Of a DNA stretch of 64,000 nt, positions 37,236 to 46,478 are shown piece by piece. A program made the translations under genes and the position numbers. The DNA is taken from contig JALCQC010000004.1 of NCBI GenBank assembly GCA_022650895.1, forward strand, positions 62,001 to 126,000, written 5' to 3'. The notes below the pieces were generated by a model. The model did not search any database and was not told where the DNA came from. It was given only the letters and a program-made list of their open reading frames with translations. How positions within the stretch are numbered: position 1 is the stretch's first letter; every line of letters starts with the position of its first letter. This DNA is from Bifidobacteriaceae bacterium. Its GTDB lineage: Bacteria > Actinomycetota > Actinomycetes > Actinomycetales > Bifidobacteriaceae.

Positions 37236-40200
37236 ATGAAGAAAACCGGCGGGCATTTGCATGCTGTACAGCGTTCGGCAGTGGTGACAGAGACGAAGAG
37301 GCATTACACTCTTCTCATCGCACTTCTTGTTACCGTAGCGACCATAGTGGGAATGACGTTTATTAGTACGTCGGCCTTTGCGGCACCGGAGGCGCTGAAG
37401 GTTTCCCAATCAAACCCCGACATCGTGGCAGGCACTTCGGGAGACGACAGTGACACGCTCACCGTCGACTTCCAAGCCAGCGTGGGTGATGTGCTTTCCA
37501 TCACACTTCCTAATAACTGGATTGGCAGCACAGGTTTCAACGGCATTTCCGTCCCGGGGACTACGAAAAAAATTTCCGGCGATGGTAAGACCGCGACACT
37601 GACTTTCTCGTCCGCATTCAACGGCGATTTCAGTTTCACGATGACGCCAAATGTAAGTTTTAGCTCCACCAACACGCCTCGGCCGAACTCGTCCTCCATG
37701 CCTCTAGGCCCTGCATCGGTGAAAATCGCAAACGCAAAGACCTCAGGAGAGTCCACAAACGCCTCCGCGGACTTCACCATCAGCCTTCCCTCCATCGATA
37801 CCGGTATCTCGTGGACTCCTGACGTGGCGGCGAGCTATGTGGCTGGACGCAAATACACCTTCTCCACCATAACTGGCTACGGTTACATTCCTGGCGTTAC
37901 TTATGGCACCAATACGAGCAAGCAACAGTCATGGAGAACTTCTGGTGCAGGCAGCGTCTGGGTCGCCCTCAATCTTCCAGGAGGCTTTGAGCTTGACGAG
38001 GCAAGCTCTTCGGGGTGGTCACAGCCTGATGGTGTTGGCGGAACCGTGTTCTATGACCCCACTGCCGCCAAGGCCTCTTCCAAATTTTCTGGTAGCTTCA
38101 CAGCAGCTGTGGGAGAATACACAGCGGATAAGGGCTCTTCGATCTCCACTTATTTCGGTTATGATTCAGAGAAAACGACTTTAGAGTCCAAACCTCTCAA
38201 AATTTCCGTTACTGAGGAAAAAGACGATGGCATGCTCATCACCATCGTTCAGAATGAGGTGGTGATTTCGAACGCCTCGAACTTGCTTCGTCCGAAGTCT
38301 AGAGTGAGTTATTCGCAGAACAATGAGTTTCGTAATCCCGACAGCGGTGTCGCCACTGATGCGCAGCAAACAATCATTCCAGCAGATGGTTCGGTGCAGA
38401 CTGGGCTCTCCATCGCCAATACAAAGCCGCTCGCAGGGGAGACAATCACCGTCAACGCCATCACAGAGGACGGAAGCACCAAGAAGTTTCCCTACACCAT
38501 CACTGCGGACGATGAAGCCAACGGTACGACCAACTTCAAAATCCCTTCTGTCGTTTGGAATGGTGGGGCCACGTATACCAAGTTCGTGATTGACTATTCC
38601 AAGGTTGCGCCTGCTGCGAGTGTGACCGCAGTCGTGACGGCGCATTCTCTGGCGAAGTACTCGAACGGAACGGATATCAAGGAGGGCGATGTCAAGAAGT
38701 CGACTCAGCAGCTCTCCACTGGGAGAGGGGCTTGGGGCGGAATCGGCGAGAACTCCGTCACCTACAAGAACGATTTGAAAAATGCGGACCTTGATCTTGA
38801 GACAATGCAGTGGCGCAGCAACTACAAAACAGCTCTCGATTATGTATACGGGGAAACGTCAAACAATTACTTCAACGAGCTTTCTACGGGCGGCAATGTA
38901 CCAGATACCGACACTACGCGCGACGTTTATGAGCCCATTGTCTACATTCTGCTCCCCAAGGTAGCCGTTTACTCCGGATATGCCTTCCCCTCTAGCAAGG
39001 CGGCAAATCCGACAATTCCTCCGTCAAGCGTGACCACTTCAAAGTCTTCCAGTGGACAGACAGTGGTGAAATTCGACTGGACCGGAACCGGATACTACAT
39101 GCCCACTGATGGTGGAGAGCTAGTGAGAGCCACTTGGACCATTCCATCGTTCGGTGTGCCGGTGACGTCGACGGCGGCGGTCTGGGTTTCAACGGTCAAT
39201 GACCCTGACTTAGTTCTGAGCAAATATGCCGTCGCGGGTTCTGATGCCACTTCTGCAGCACTTGACTCCGACGTCGCCAAGTCCGTGGTTGGTAATGACT
39301 CCAAGGCGGTGCTGGTTGGTACCCAGTATGTCAACTTCACTGGGGCGAACGTGCTTGGAGCCACGTCCACCATCACGAATAACGCTGGTGTTACGGGAAC
39401 GTCCGCGCTCAATGTCGTTGGGAATGGCCTCAACCACTCGATGACGGTCAGCATCATCAGCAACAAGGCCGGCTATGAGGGCCAAAGACTCGCCTCACTG
39501 ACAAATCTTCCTGTCGACTGCATGAACCTTCAGCTCACCGGTCCGGGCACCGTCGTGGATCAGGAGGGGAAGAAGGTTGACGCTTCGGTTGCAGATCTTC
39601 GGTATTCAACGCAGACGCAAAAGGTGCCGACGTCGAGTGACGATCTCGACACTTCGAGCTTCGTGACTGCCGAAGAGGTGAGTGATTGGTCAAGTATCAA
39701 GTCCTTCATCCTCGAAGTCTCTTCGCTGGATTCCGGAATGGCCTACTACGCTTCCGTGCCACTCACTAACCCTGATGCCGAGAACGAAGTGGGCACACAG
39801 TGCACCATCACCTCCACCGCAGTTTCCGGGAAGATTGCTCCCATGACCTCGTCGGTGACGGATGAATATGGCGAGCTTAAGGGTGCCAAGCATTGGGACG
39901 ATGCTGCTGATCAGGACGGCAAGCGTCCCTCTTCGGTGACTGTTGATCTTCTTGATCCCACGGGAGTGGCGGTTGACAAGCAGACTACCGACGCTTCAAA
40001 GAAGTGGAAGTACGTTTTCTCGCCGGATGTTCCCATCGTCGATACCAGCAATGGAAAACTGATCAAGTACACGGTTCGGGAGGAGCAATCCGACGAGGAG
40101 AAAAGTCTCTATACCGCCACATATGACGGTCTCGATGTCACGAATACCCACACCCCGGCCACTATCGATGTCAGTGGTACTGGCACGTGGGACGACCAGA

Positions 40201-40751
40201 ACAATGTGGACGGCCTGCGTACCGATACCATCACGGTGGAGCTACTGGCCAACGGCGTTCCCACAGGCAAGACGGCTACTGTGGGTGTGGACGAGGACTT
40301 CACATGGACCTTCTCCGGTGTGGACGAATATTCAAAAGGTAAGAAGATTGTCTACACAGTGACAGAGCCCAAGGTCCCCACCGGTTACACGGTGAGTTAT
40401 GACGGCATGAACCTGACGAATGTACATGTTCCGGTTCCTGCGCCAGTAACTCCGAAACATGTAGATGTGGTTCCGCCTTCGCCTTCTCCCAAGACCGAAA
40501 ATCCTCCGAGCCCAACGCCAACCCCCACTCCGACTCCTGAGCCTTCTGCGAAGCCTGCTCCCAAACTGACTCCCACCAAGAACGTGGCGGCCAAGGTCAA
40601 GCAAACCCTTGCGGCCACGGGTTCCGATGTGGGATCGGTCGTCATGCTGGTGCTTGCCACCTTCGTTCTGTCGGGTGGTCTTCTGTTGTCGACGCGGCGA
40701 CGCGATGGAAAGTCGACGGGTACGCACCTGCCGCAGCACAGCAGCAAGTAG
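37236..40751 (+). CDS. Large LAXTG cell-wall-anchored protein with CnaB domains
   Basis: A 1171-residue secreted surface protein. The signal segment (YTLLIALLVTVATIVGMTFISTSAFA, about 24-49) has a likely cleavage after AFA. A long Ser/Thr/Gly-rich ectodomain (about 50-870) is of no recognised family. Two CnaB-type domains follow (about 875-975, KHWDDAADQDGKRPSS; about 980-1065, TWDDQNNVDGLRTDT with E-box-like YTVTEPKVPTGY). Then come a Pro/Thr-rich wall-spanning stretch (about 1070-1120), the sorting motif LAATG, a membrane segment and RRRDGK. LAATG suggests a class E sortase, which is not encoded here. Likely an adhesin or pilus-like surface protein; no canonical pilin-lysine motif was found. 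The TAG stop is repeated downstream in a CAGCAG-type duplication. Confidence 0.85.
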   Translation: MKKTGGHLHAVQRSAVVTETKRHYTLLIALLVTVATIVGMTFISTSAFAAPEALKVSQSNPDIVAGTSGDDSDTLTVDFQASVGDVLSITLPNNWIGSTGFNGISVPGTTKKISGDGKTATLTFSSAFNGDFSFTMTPNVSFSSTNTPRPNSSSMPLGPASVKIANAKTSGESTNASADFTISLPSIDTGISWTPDVAASYVAGRKYTFSTITGYGYIPGVTYGTNTSKQQSWRTSGAGSVWVALNLPGGFELDEASSSGWSQPDGVGGTVFYDPTAAKASSKFSGSFTAAVGEYTADKGSSISTYFGYDSEKTTLESKPLKISVTEEKDDGMLITIVQNEVVISNASNLLRPKSRVSYSQNNEFRNPDSGVATDAQQTIIPADGSVQTGLSIANTKPLAGETITVNAITEDGSTKKFPYTITADDEANGTTNFKIPSVVWNGGATYTKFVIDYSKVAPAASVTAVVTAHSLAKYSNGTDIKEGDVKKSTQQLSTGRGAWGGIGENSVTYKNDLKNADLDLETMQWRSNYKTALDYVYGETSNNYFNELSTGGNVPDTDTTRDVYEPIVYILLPKVAVYSGYAFPSSKAANPTIPPSSVTTSKSSSGQTVVKFDWTGTGYYMPTDGGELVRATWTIPSFGVPVTSTAAVWVSTVNDPDLVLSKYAVAGSDATSAALDSDVAKSVVGNDSKAVLVGTQYVNFTGANVLGATSTITNNAGVTGTSALNVVGNGLNHSMTVSIISNKAGYEGQRLASLTNLPVDCMNLQLTGPGTVVDQEGKKVDASVADLRYSTQTQKVPTSSDDLDTSSFVTAEEVSDWSSIKSFILEVSSLDSGMAYYASVPLTNPDAENEVGTQCTITSTAVSGKIAPMTSSVTDEYGELKGAKHWDDAADQDGKRPSSVTVDLLDPTGVAVDKQTTDASKKWKYVFSPDVPIVDTSNGKLIKYTVREEQSDEEKSLYTATYDGLDVTNTHTPATIDVSGTGTWDDQNNVDGLRTDTITVELLANGVPTGKTATVGVDEDFTWTFSGVDEYSKGKKIVYTVTEPKVPTGYTVSYDGMNLTNVHVPVPAPVTPKHVDVVPPSPSPKTENPPSPTPTPTPTPEPSAKPAPKLTPTKNVAAKVKQTLAATGSDVGSVVMLVLATFVLSGGLLLSTRRRDGKSTGTHLPQHSSK

Positions 40752-40777
40752 GACAGCAGTAAGGAAGAGCTGACAGA

Positions 40778-40823
40778 AGAGGGAAGGGCCGCACTGCCAT
40801 GTGACAGCGCGGCCCTTCCCTCT
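40778..40823. terminator. Strong stem-loop between convergent genes
   Basis: A perfect 15-bp stem (40778-40792 with 40809-40823; AGAGGGAAGGGCCGC) with a 16-nt loop, 26 nt after the surface-protein stop and on the convergent side of the ABC permease gene. U-runs are poor. Confidence 0.8.
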
Positions 40824-40911
40824 GTGTCAGAGCAGGACGGTGTGAGCCCGAGGTGAGTTCATGTGAACTGAGATGATCTCAGCTATCCTGAACCCACCTC
40901 AGTTCGTAGGT

Positions 40912-41745
40912 TCACGCGTTCACCCGTTTGACCTCGCGGCGTCTGTTCAGCAGGTAGGTGATGCCAAGCAGCACTGCCGAGAGCACGACGAGCGTTCCGA
41001 TCAACGGCCACATGTGGAAGGCGAGGTGTGGCCACTCAATGCCGAGGATTCGCAGGAAGAAGGCGTTGATCTGGTCTTTGGCACTGCTCAGCGTGTAGAG
41101 CTGGAAGAGGAGAATCGGAGCTGCGATACAACCGGCGAAGAAGACGAGTTTGCCGAATCCTCCGAGTTTCTCAAGGACGAGTCCTGCCATCGTTCCTATT
41201 GCGGCGGCGACAAGGAAGAGAGCCCAACTCACCAGAAACATCTTTCCAAGGTTCCCGGAGTCCATATACCGACCACCGTCGGCATACAGAGAGACTCCGA
41301 GTTCTTGGAAAATGACCCCCGCGCCAGACACCTTGGTGAAGGGAACGATCCAGACAAGCAGCAGGGTAGTCGTTGCGAGCAGGAAGCTGCTGGTTACCGT
41401 CCTTATAGCGAGGAAGGCGAAGATCTGCAGGCGCGAGAAACTCGATTGAACCTGCGTCTTGAAATCGACAGTGCCGCTCATGCCAGCAAAGACACAGAGA
41501 TATATGAAGGAGGGAATAATGATGTCTGTGCGTCCCGTGGAGCGCATTCCTTGTGCGAGAATCATGGCGATAGGAATGGCTACCGTGCAGAAAAGGTAAA
41601 TGACATAGAAAATTCCCAGACTGTACAGTTCTCGAATGAGGGAACGCACCATGAAATAGGTCATTGCTCCGAAATGCCGCGGAGTGTGAGTCGAGCGGGC
41701 GGGCTGTGTCCCTTTCAATGCCGAAAGTGCTGTTGTGCTGCTCAT
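40912..41745 (-). CDS. ABC transporter permease of the GntR-linked operon
   Basis: A 277-residue protein with six hydrophobic segments (e.g. LGIFYVIYLFCTVAIPIAMILAQ; TVTSSFLLATTTLLLVWIVPF; LVFFAGCIAAPILLFQLYTL; LIGTLVVLSAVLLGITYLL), like the membrane subunit of YtrB-type exporters. Its ATG overlaps the ATPase stop by 4 nt. It should form the channel with the ATPase; the substrate is unknown. A basic end (RRREVKRV) follows the last segment, consistent with a cytoplasmic C-terminus. Confidence 0.85.
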   Translation of the reverse strand: MSSTTALSALKGTQPARSTHTPRHFGAMTYFMVRSLIRELYSLGIFYVIYLFCTVAIPIAMILAQGMRSTGRTDIIIPSFIYLCVFAGMSGTVDFKTQVQSSFSRLQIFAFLAIRTVTSSFLLATTTLLLVWIVPFTKVSGAGVIFQELGVSLYADGGRYMDSGNLGKMFLVSWALFLVAAAIGTMAGLVLEKLGGFGKLVFFAGCIAAPILLFQLYTLSSAKDQINAFFLRILGIEWPHLAFHMWPLIGTLVVLSAVLLGITYLLNRRREVKRVNA

Positions 41746-42668
41746 CGTGTGACCTTTCCGTGGGTCGAGGAGGTTGCCGTGGCTGCCGAAGTGGCGGGTG
41801 GCCGTCCGAGCGCCGAATGGTGCTGCGTCAAGTGAATAAAGTAATCCTGCATCCCTAGCGCTTCCACGCGGAGGGACTCGGGAATGGTGCGAGGGAGCGG
41901 ACCGGACACATAGAGGGTCTTGTGACCGGAAAGGGTGCGCTCGCCAAGGATTTCAAGATGGTTGGACGCTGCGAAGGCATCGACTGTCCCTCTTTCGCCG
42001 GAGATGGCGTGACCCGCATGGGTGAGCGTTTCGGCGTCGGTCTGTGTGAGGATGTGGCCCTTTTCGATGAGAATGACCTGCTCCACCAGGGAGGTGATCT
42101 CCTCGATGAGGTGCGTCGAGATCACAAAACAACGGGGACGGGCGGTGTAGGTCTCCATGAGCCGCTGATAGAACATGTCGCGGTGATTGGCGTCAAGCCC
42201 GAGAACCGGCTCGTCCAGAAAAATGTAGTCGACGTTCACACAGAGGGCAGCCACGAGCTTGGCGATGGTGCGGTACCCGGTGGAGAGCTTCTTGAAGCTA
42301 ATGGTGACCGGAAGTTCGAAGTCTTCGATCAACTGGTTGGCCAAGTCCCAATCGAAGTCGCCGTAGGCGGCGTCGGAGAGGGTGAAAATTTCCCGGACTT
42401 TCATGTTCGCAGGGAACATGTTGTCCTCGCTCATCATGTAGAGATGTCGCAGAGCGGCGGAATTGTTCATCAGCGGCTGTCCGTTGAGATTGACGGTGCC
42501 TTCGCTGGCGAAAATGCGGTTGTTGATGATGTTGAGCAGTGTTGACTTTCCGGCGCCGTTGTTGCCCAGCAGTGCATAGATGGTCTCAGGATGCAAGGTG
42601 AGAGTGATGGCGTCGAGTGCCGTCTTCCTCTTGTATCTCTTGGTGAGATTCATGATTTCAAGACTCAT
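41742..42668 (-). CDS. ABC transporter ATP-binding protein, YtrB-like
   Basis: A 308-residue ATPase. Walker A is LGNNGAGKST (about 33-42), the signature is the atypical LSTGYRT rather than LSGGQ, and Walker B is YIFLDEPVLGLD. The LSTG form is common in YtrB-type exporters paired with a GntR repressor. A 90-residue C-terminal extension rich in Ala/Thr follows the nucleotide-binding domain. It overlaps gntR by 4 nt and the permease by 4 nt, so gntR-ATPase-permease is a three-gene operon. Confidence 0.92.
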   Translation of the reverse strand: MSLEIMNLTKRYKRKTALDAITLTLHPETIYALLGNNGAGKSTLLNIINNRIFASEGTVNLNGQPLMNNSAALRHLYMMSEDNMFPANMKVREIFTLSDAAYGDFDWDLANQLIEDFELPVTISFKKLSTGYRTIAKLVAALCVNVDYIFLDEPVLGLDANHRDMFYQRLMETYTARPRCFVISTHLIEEITSLVEQVILIEKGHILTQTDAETLTHAGHAISGERGTVDAFAASNHLEILGERTLSGHKTLYVSGPLPRTIPESLRVEALGMQDYFIHLTQHHSALGRPPATSAATATSSTHGKVTR

Positions 42669-43030
42669 GAGAAATTGCTTTCTATCATTGCGCTCAGTTG
42701 CGCTTTGGTGATGCCAAGGTTCTTCGCTTCGGCGATAAGTTTGGTGATCTGGTCGGTGAGAAGCAGCTGTCGGCGTTCCTCGGTGAGACGCTGCTTGCTT
42801 CCGGGGGTGACGAACATTCCCACACCGCGGCGTTTCTCGAGGTAACCCTTTGCAACCAGCTGGTTCATGCCCTTGAGAACGGTGGCGGGATTGATACGGT
42901 ACGTCGTTGAGATCTCCGTGGTAGAGGGAACTTGCTTGTTCTCGGCCACGGCACCGGTGAGAATGAGATCCTCGATCTGATCGGCGACCTGTTGGAAGAG
43001 TGGGCGTTCGTCTGTATCGGAGAAGTTCAT
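42665..43030 (-). CDS. GntR-family (YtrA subfamily) transcriptional regulator
   Basis: A 121-residue repressor. The winged helix-turn-helix (LFQQVADQIEDLILTGAVAENKQVPSTTEISTTYRI-type, about 11-75) includes PATVLKGMNQLVAKGYLEKRRGVGMFV. The short C-terminal tail without a ligand domain marks the YtrA subfamily. AAGGAGG lies 13 nt before ATG, a little far. A 7-bp inverted repeat 30 nt upstream is the probable self-operator. Likely derepresses the ABC exporter in response to wall or membrane stress, as YtrA relatives do; the inducer is unknown. Confidence 0.92.
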   Translation of the reverse strand: MNFSDTDERPLFQQVADQIEDLILTGAVAENKQVPSTTEISTTYRINPATVLKGMNQLVAKGYLEKRRGVGMFVTPGSKQRLTEERRQLLLTDQITKLIAEAKNLGITKAQLSAMIESNFS

Positions 43031-43059
43031 AGGGACATCCTAGCCTCCTTGTTGATCCA

Positions 43060-43083
43060 TTAGTTAGCTACTTGAGTAACTAA
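43060..43083 (-). promoter_or_regulatory. Putative GntR/YtrA operator, TTAGTTA-N10-TAACTAA
   Basis: A perfect 7-bp inverted repeat with a 10-nt spacer lies just upstream of gntR and overlaps its likely promoter. Size and symmetry fit a YtrA-type dimer site. Confidence 0.6.
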
Positions 43084-43120
43084 CCGTTAAACTGAGCATA
43101 GCATATTTCCATCATGATGT

Positions 43121-43180
43121 GATCTCGATAAGGACGCCGTGGTCCAGATAAGGATGCGGTGGTCTCGATAAGGATTTGTA
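43121..43180. repeat. Three tandem 20-bp units before sufU
   Basis: Units begin at 43121, 43141 and 43161, each ending in or near GATAAGGA. They sit between gntR and sufU, at the right border of the accessory region. Confidence 0.75.
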
Positions 43181-43335
43181 CGACCGTGAAAAGACCGACT
43201 ACGACGGCCGTTCGGTTTCTCTGCCTGAGAACATCGCGCGAAACCCTTGCTTTGTCGGGGGCGTCGGTGAAGAATAGTCGAGATATTGGCAGATGGCGGA
43301 CGTGACGTCCACCGCAATGAACGAGGTAGGGAAGA

Positions 43336-43917
43336 ATGGCCGATTTTGGGCTGGCAGGCGATGATCTTGAACAGATGTATCAGGAATTCATTCTCGATGC
43401 CTCTCGCGACCCCCATGGCAAAACAAGTTTCGCCGAGGACGTCTCGCAGGAGAATCCGGCGGATGCAGGTGTCGTTTCCGCGAGTGCAAGTGCGGCTCAG
43501 GCGCACGAGTCCTGCGTGGTGGCTCAATCGCACCAATTCAATCCCACCTGCGGTGATGAAGTGACCGTTCGCCTCAATCTCACCGATGGTACCGACGGTT
43601 CCGAGCACCGCATCGAGTCGGTGGTCTGGGACGGTCACGGTTGTTCGATTTCTCAGGCCAGCCTCTCGGTGATGACCGACATGGTGGAAGGCAAGACGAT
43701 CGACGAATTCACCGAAATGTCGGATGCCTTCCACGCCCTCATGGAGTCACGCGGCAAGGGCGTCGTCGACGAGGCCGAAGACGAGCTGCTGGGCGATGCC
43801 ATGGTTTTCCAAGGCGTCTCGAAATATCCGATGCGTATCAAATGCGCTCTGCTGGGATGGGCGGCAGTCAAGGATTCCATTGCTCAGGCGCTCACCCGTC
43901 TGCCACAGAACGCTTAA
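43336..43917 (+). CDS. sufU: SufU-type sulfur transfer protein
   Basis: Zinc-dependent sulfurtransferase that accepts sulfur from SufS. Conserved Cys/Asp motifs are present: FNPTCGDEVTV (about residue 75), DGHGCSISQAS (about 103) and RIKCALLGW (about 168). At 193 residues it is longer than typical SufU (about 150). An Ala/Ser-rich insertion (about 38-68) lies between the first helix and the active-site loop. ATG 43336 has AGGGAAG 3-9 nt upstream. It belongs with sufS, which lies 13.3 kb away; here it starts a new transcription unit with the SufT-like gene. Confidence 0.93.
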   Translation: MADFGLAGDDLEQMYQEFILDASRDPHGKTSFAEDVSQENPADAGVVSASASAAQAHESCVVAQSHQFNPTCGDEVTVRLNLTDGTDGSEHRIESVVWDGHGCSISQASLSVMTDMVEGKTIDEFTEMSDAFHALMESRGKGVVDEAEDELLGDAMVFQGVSKYPMRIKCALLGWAAVKDSIAQALTRLPQNA

Positions 43918-43969
43918 GATGCGCATAAAACTGCGCTTGAGTAAGTAACACGCTTAAGAAGGAGCACAC

Positions 43970-44530
43970 ATGTCGAATTCGGATTCCCTCGTACCGGGCC
44001 CGAGCTACTCGATTCTCGATGCCGTGATGAAGGAGGTTCCAGACGAGGGCCTCGCTCGTAAGGTCATCTCGAATCCTTCATTGGCCGGGACCATCGGCCA
44101 CCAGGGGGAGGAGGAGTCTGGAACGAAGAAGACTTCCTCGGCCCCCGATATCTCAAAGTTGGCAGATGCTGGTGAGCCGCAGCCGGGAACCATTGCCATC
44201 ACGGCTCTTAACGACATCGGCCGTGCGACGGCTGAAGACATCAAAGAGGCGATGCATCAGGTCATCGATCCGGAGCTTGGCATCGATGTGGTGGATCTGG
44301 GTCTGGTCTACGGCATCGAGATCGATGAGCTCAACCGTGCCATTCTCACCATGACCCTCACCACGCCAGCCTGCCCATTGACCGATCTGCTGGAAGATGA
44401 GACAGCGAGCGTCCTCGCAGGGTTGGTGGAGGAATTCCGCATCGACTGGGTATGGACACCGGTGTGGTCCATGGACATGATCACGCCTGAGGGGCGAGAA
44501 CAGCTCAACGCGATCGGTTACAACTTTTAA
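43970..44530 (+). CDS. sufT: SufT-like MIP18/DUF59 metal-sulfur cluster assembly factor
   Basis: A 186-residue protein. Residues about 85-186 are the DUF59 (MIP18) domain, with IDPELGIDVVDLGLVYGIEI and MTLTTPACPLTDLLEDE, containing the conserved Cys in TPACPL. It aids Fe-S cluster maturation in cooperation with the SUF system. The N-terminal 80 residues are an unconserved Ser/Pro/Glu-rich extension. AAGGAGCACAC precedes ATG 43970. It lies 52 nt after sufU. The stop is inside a microduplication. Confidence 0.88.
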   Translation: MSNSDSLVPGPSYSILDAVMKEVPDEGLARKVISNPSLAGTIGHQGEEESGTKKTSSAPDISKLADAGEPQPGTIAITALNDIGRATAEDIKEAMHQVIDPELGIDVVDLGLVYGIEIDELNRAILTMTLTTPACPLTDLLEDETASVLAGLVEEFRIDWVWTPVWSMDMITPEGREQLNAIGYNF

Positions 44531-44780
44531 GTTCTGGGATTTTTAAGTTCCGAAACTTTTTGACTCCTGCAATTCCAAGTGCTTGGGCTCTAGGATCCGG
44601 TTTTTGGGCTTCTGGCGTTCTGGGCTTTGCATTTCTGGGTTTCTAGACTTCTAGAAGCCCAGATTTCTATTTTCTTGGATTATTTATCCTTTGGTCTCTT
44701 GAACTTCCTAATCTCTGGACTTTCAAACTCATACTCCCGTGAGCCCGTGAGTCCGTGGCCTCGTGAGTCTGTGAATTATT
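44525..44780. repeat. Degenerate simple-sequence region after the SufT-like gene
   Basis: TTTTAAGTTC occurs at 44525 (variant, covering the TAA stop) and 44541. It is followed by many variants of TTCTGG/TTCTAG and, at about 44735-44775, by CCGTGAGTC-type units. No gene is visible. The T-rich composition and drifting units suggest repeated slippage. Confidence 0.6.
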
Positions 44781-44866
44781 GGATCTCCAGAAGCCCACGC
44801 GATCTTTACGTCAAGGAAGATGTTTTTGTTTGAACGTTAAATTAGGTTTCTTCAGCTGTCTCGTGA

Positions 44867-44990
44867 CGTTGAAGGCTTGGTTGTGCGGCAACTTTTTAGG
44901 TGCTTCGCTAATTTATGGACTTTTTCGGCAGGAGATTTGCAGAAAAACGTCACTCTCCGGAAAATTTGCCGCACAACCGGCCTTTTGACG
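44867..44990. mobile_element. MITE-like element, copy 1 (124 bp, terminal inverted repeats)
   Basis: The ends are imperfect 25-bp inverted repeats (44867-44891 and 44966-44990) with the perfect core GGTTGTGCGGCAA / TTGCCGCACAACC. The right half (from about 44938) is close to the second copy at 57171-57295. About 20 bp past the right end also resembles the other copy. There is no coding capacity. It could be a miniature inverted-repeat transposable element or a dispersed structured RNA or binding site; no transposase is present in the window. Confidence 0.65.
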
Positions 44991-45123
44991 ACACAAATTG
45001 GTTTAAAGGCGAGGAAATCTTCCGAAGACCGCGTTGGAGGTCACAGTGGAGACGCATATTCTTGTCGTGTTGAAGACAACGCAGAGGAGCAGCATATGCA
45101 TGCTGCAGCATTCTTGCTGCGAC

Positions 45124-45165
45124 AGATTTTTATGGTCCCCCTCAGGAGGAAGACCATAAAAATCT
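45124..45165. repeat. Perfect 14-bp inverted repeat with 14-nt loop
   Basis: AGATTTTTATGGTC (45124-45137) pairs with GACCATAAAAATCT (45152-45165). The loop contains AGGAGG. It lies 70 nt downstream of the glgC stop, so it could end that transcript, though no U-run follows. A second palindromic stretch (GCAGCAT-ATGC-ATGCTGC) is at about 45090-45107. Confidence 0.65.
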
Positions 45166-45233
45166 ACGAAGCCGAAGCCGAGAGGCACCTCATGTCAGTG
45201 CTAATCCCCGGATGGTGCCAATCCTAGATAACG

Positions 45234-46478
45234 CTAGTCCCGGATGATGGTGCCCTTTGGCACGACGGTGACACCTGCCGCGGAGATGGTGTAACCACGC
45301 TCGAGATCGTGTTCGCGATCGATACCGACGGTGGCGTTCTCCTCGACAATCACGTTCTTGTCGAGAATCGCCCGGTAGATGCGCGCGCGGCGGTTCACCA
45401 CGACGCCATCGAAAAGTATGGAGTCGACGACCTGCGCCCAGGAATGCACGCGCACGTTCTCGGAGAGAACCGAGTGATGAACCTCTCCGCCGGAGATGAT
45501 GGAGCCAGGGGCGACGATCGAATCAGTTGCGTGTCCCATGCGATCCTCATGGGAATGGACGAATTTCGCCGGCGGCAGCGAACCCATGTTGGTGTAGATG
45601 GGCCACTCCATGTTGTACAGGTTGAATTCCGGGACAACGGCGATGAGGTCCATGTGTGCGTCATAGAACTGATCAAGCGTACCGACATCGCGCCAATACG
45701 CCTTATCTTTAGAATTGGCGCCGGGGACCTTGTTGGTGGTGAAGTCGTACACGCCGGACTCGTGGCGCGCTGCGAAGTACGGTGCGATATTCGTTCCCAT
45801 GTCATGTTGGGTGTCGGGAGCCTGTTCGTCGATGCGCAGGGCCTCGAACAGTGCGTCGGTGTTGGCAACATAGTTGCCCATGGAGGCGAGCATCATCGAG
45901 GGATCGTCCGGAAGCCCCTCGGTGGTCTCAGGCTTCTCTTCAAACTCCTGAATCATTCCGGGATGGTCGGGATCGGTTTTGATGACCCCGAATTGACGTG
46001 ACTGCGCCACTGGCTGGCGAATTCCCGCAACGGTGAATTCCGCGCCTGACTCGATGTGCTGAGCGACCATCTGCTCGAAATCCATGCGGTACACATGGTC
46101 GGCTCCGACGATGACCAGGATGTCGGGTTGGACATCCTCGATGATGTTGATGGTCTGGTTCACCGCGTCCGCGCTGCCCAAGTACCACCTTTTGCCGAGA
46201 CGCTGTTGCGCGGGAACTGGTGTTACATAGGAATTCAGCAGGGGAGAGAAGCGCCAGGTCTGTGAGATGTGACGGTCCAAGGAATGTGACTTGTACTGTG
46301 TGAGAACGATGATCTGCCGGTACCCCGAATTCACGAGATTGCTCAACGGAAAGTCGATGAGTCTGTACACACCTCCAAAGGGAACTGCCGGCTTCGCGCG
46401 CATTGACGTGAGTGGCATCAGACGAGTTCCTTCGCCTCCGGCAAGTACAATCGAGAGGATTTTCGGGTTTTTCTTCAT
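45234..46478 (-). CDS. glgC: Glucose-1-phosphate adenylyltransferase
   Basis: Makes ADP-glucose, the glycogen precursor. The 414 residues match bacterial GlgC. The nucleotide-binding [23 protein letters not shown] is at the start, then [24 protein letters not shown] and the C-terminal left-handed beta-helix. The allosteric region is complete. ATG 46478 has AAGGAGG 4 nt upstream; ATG 46496 lies before that site and is rejected. It is a lone gene in a divergent pair with uraA; other glycogen genes are not in the window. Confidence 0.95.
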   Translation of the reverse strand: MKKNPKILSIVLAGGEGTRLMPLTSMRAKPAVPFGGVYRLIDFPLSNLVNSGYRQIIVLTQYKSHSLDRHISQTWRFSPLLNSYVTPVPAQQRLGKRWYLGSADAVNQTINIIEDVQPDILVIVGADHVYRMDFEQMVAQHIESGAEFTVAGIRQPVAQSRQFGVIKTDPDHPGMIQEFEEKPETTEGLPDDPSMMLASMGNYVANTDALFEALRIDEQAPDTQHDMGTNIAPYFAARHESGVYDFTTNKVPGANSKDKAYWRDVGTLDQFYDAHMDLIAVVPEFNLYNMEWPIYTNMGSLPPAKFVHSHEDRMGHATDSIVAPGSIISGGEVHHSVLSENVRVHSWAQVVDSILFDGVVVNRRARIYRAILDKNVIVEENATVGIDREHDLERGYTISAAGVTVVPKGTIIRD

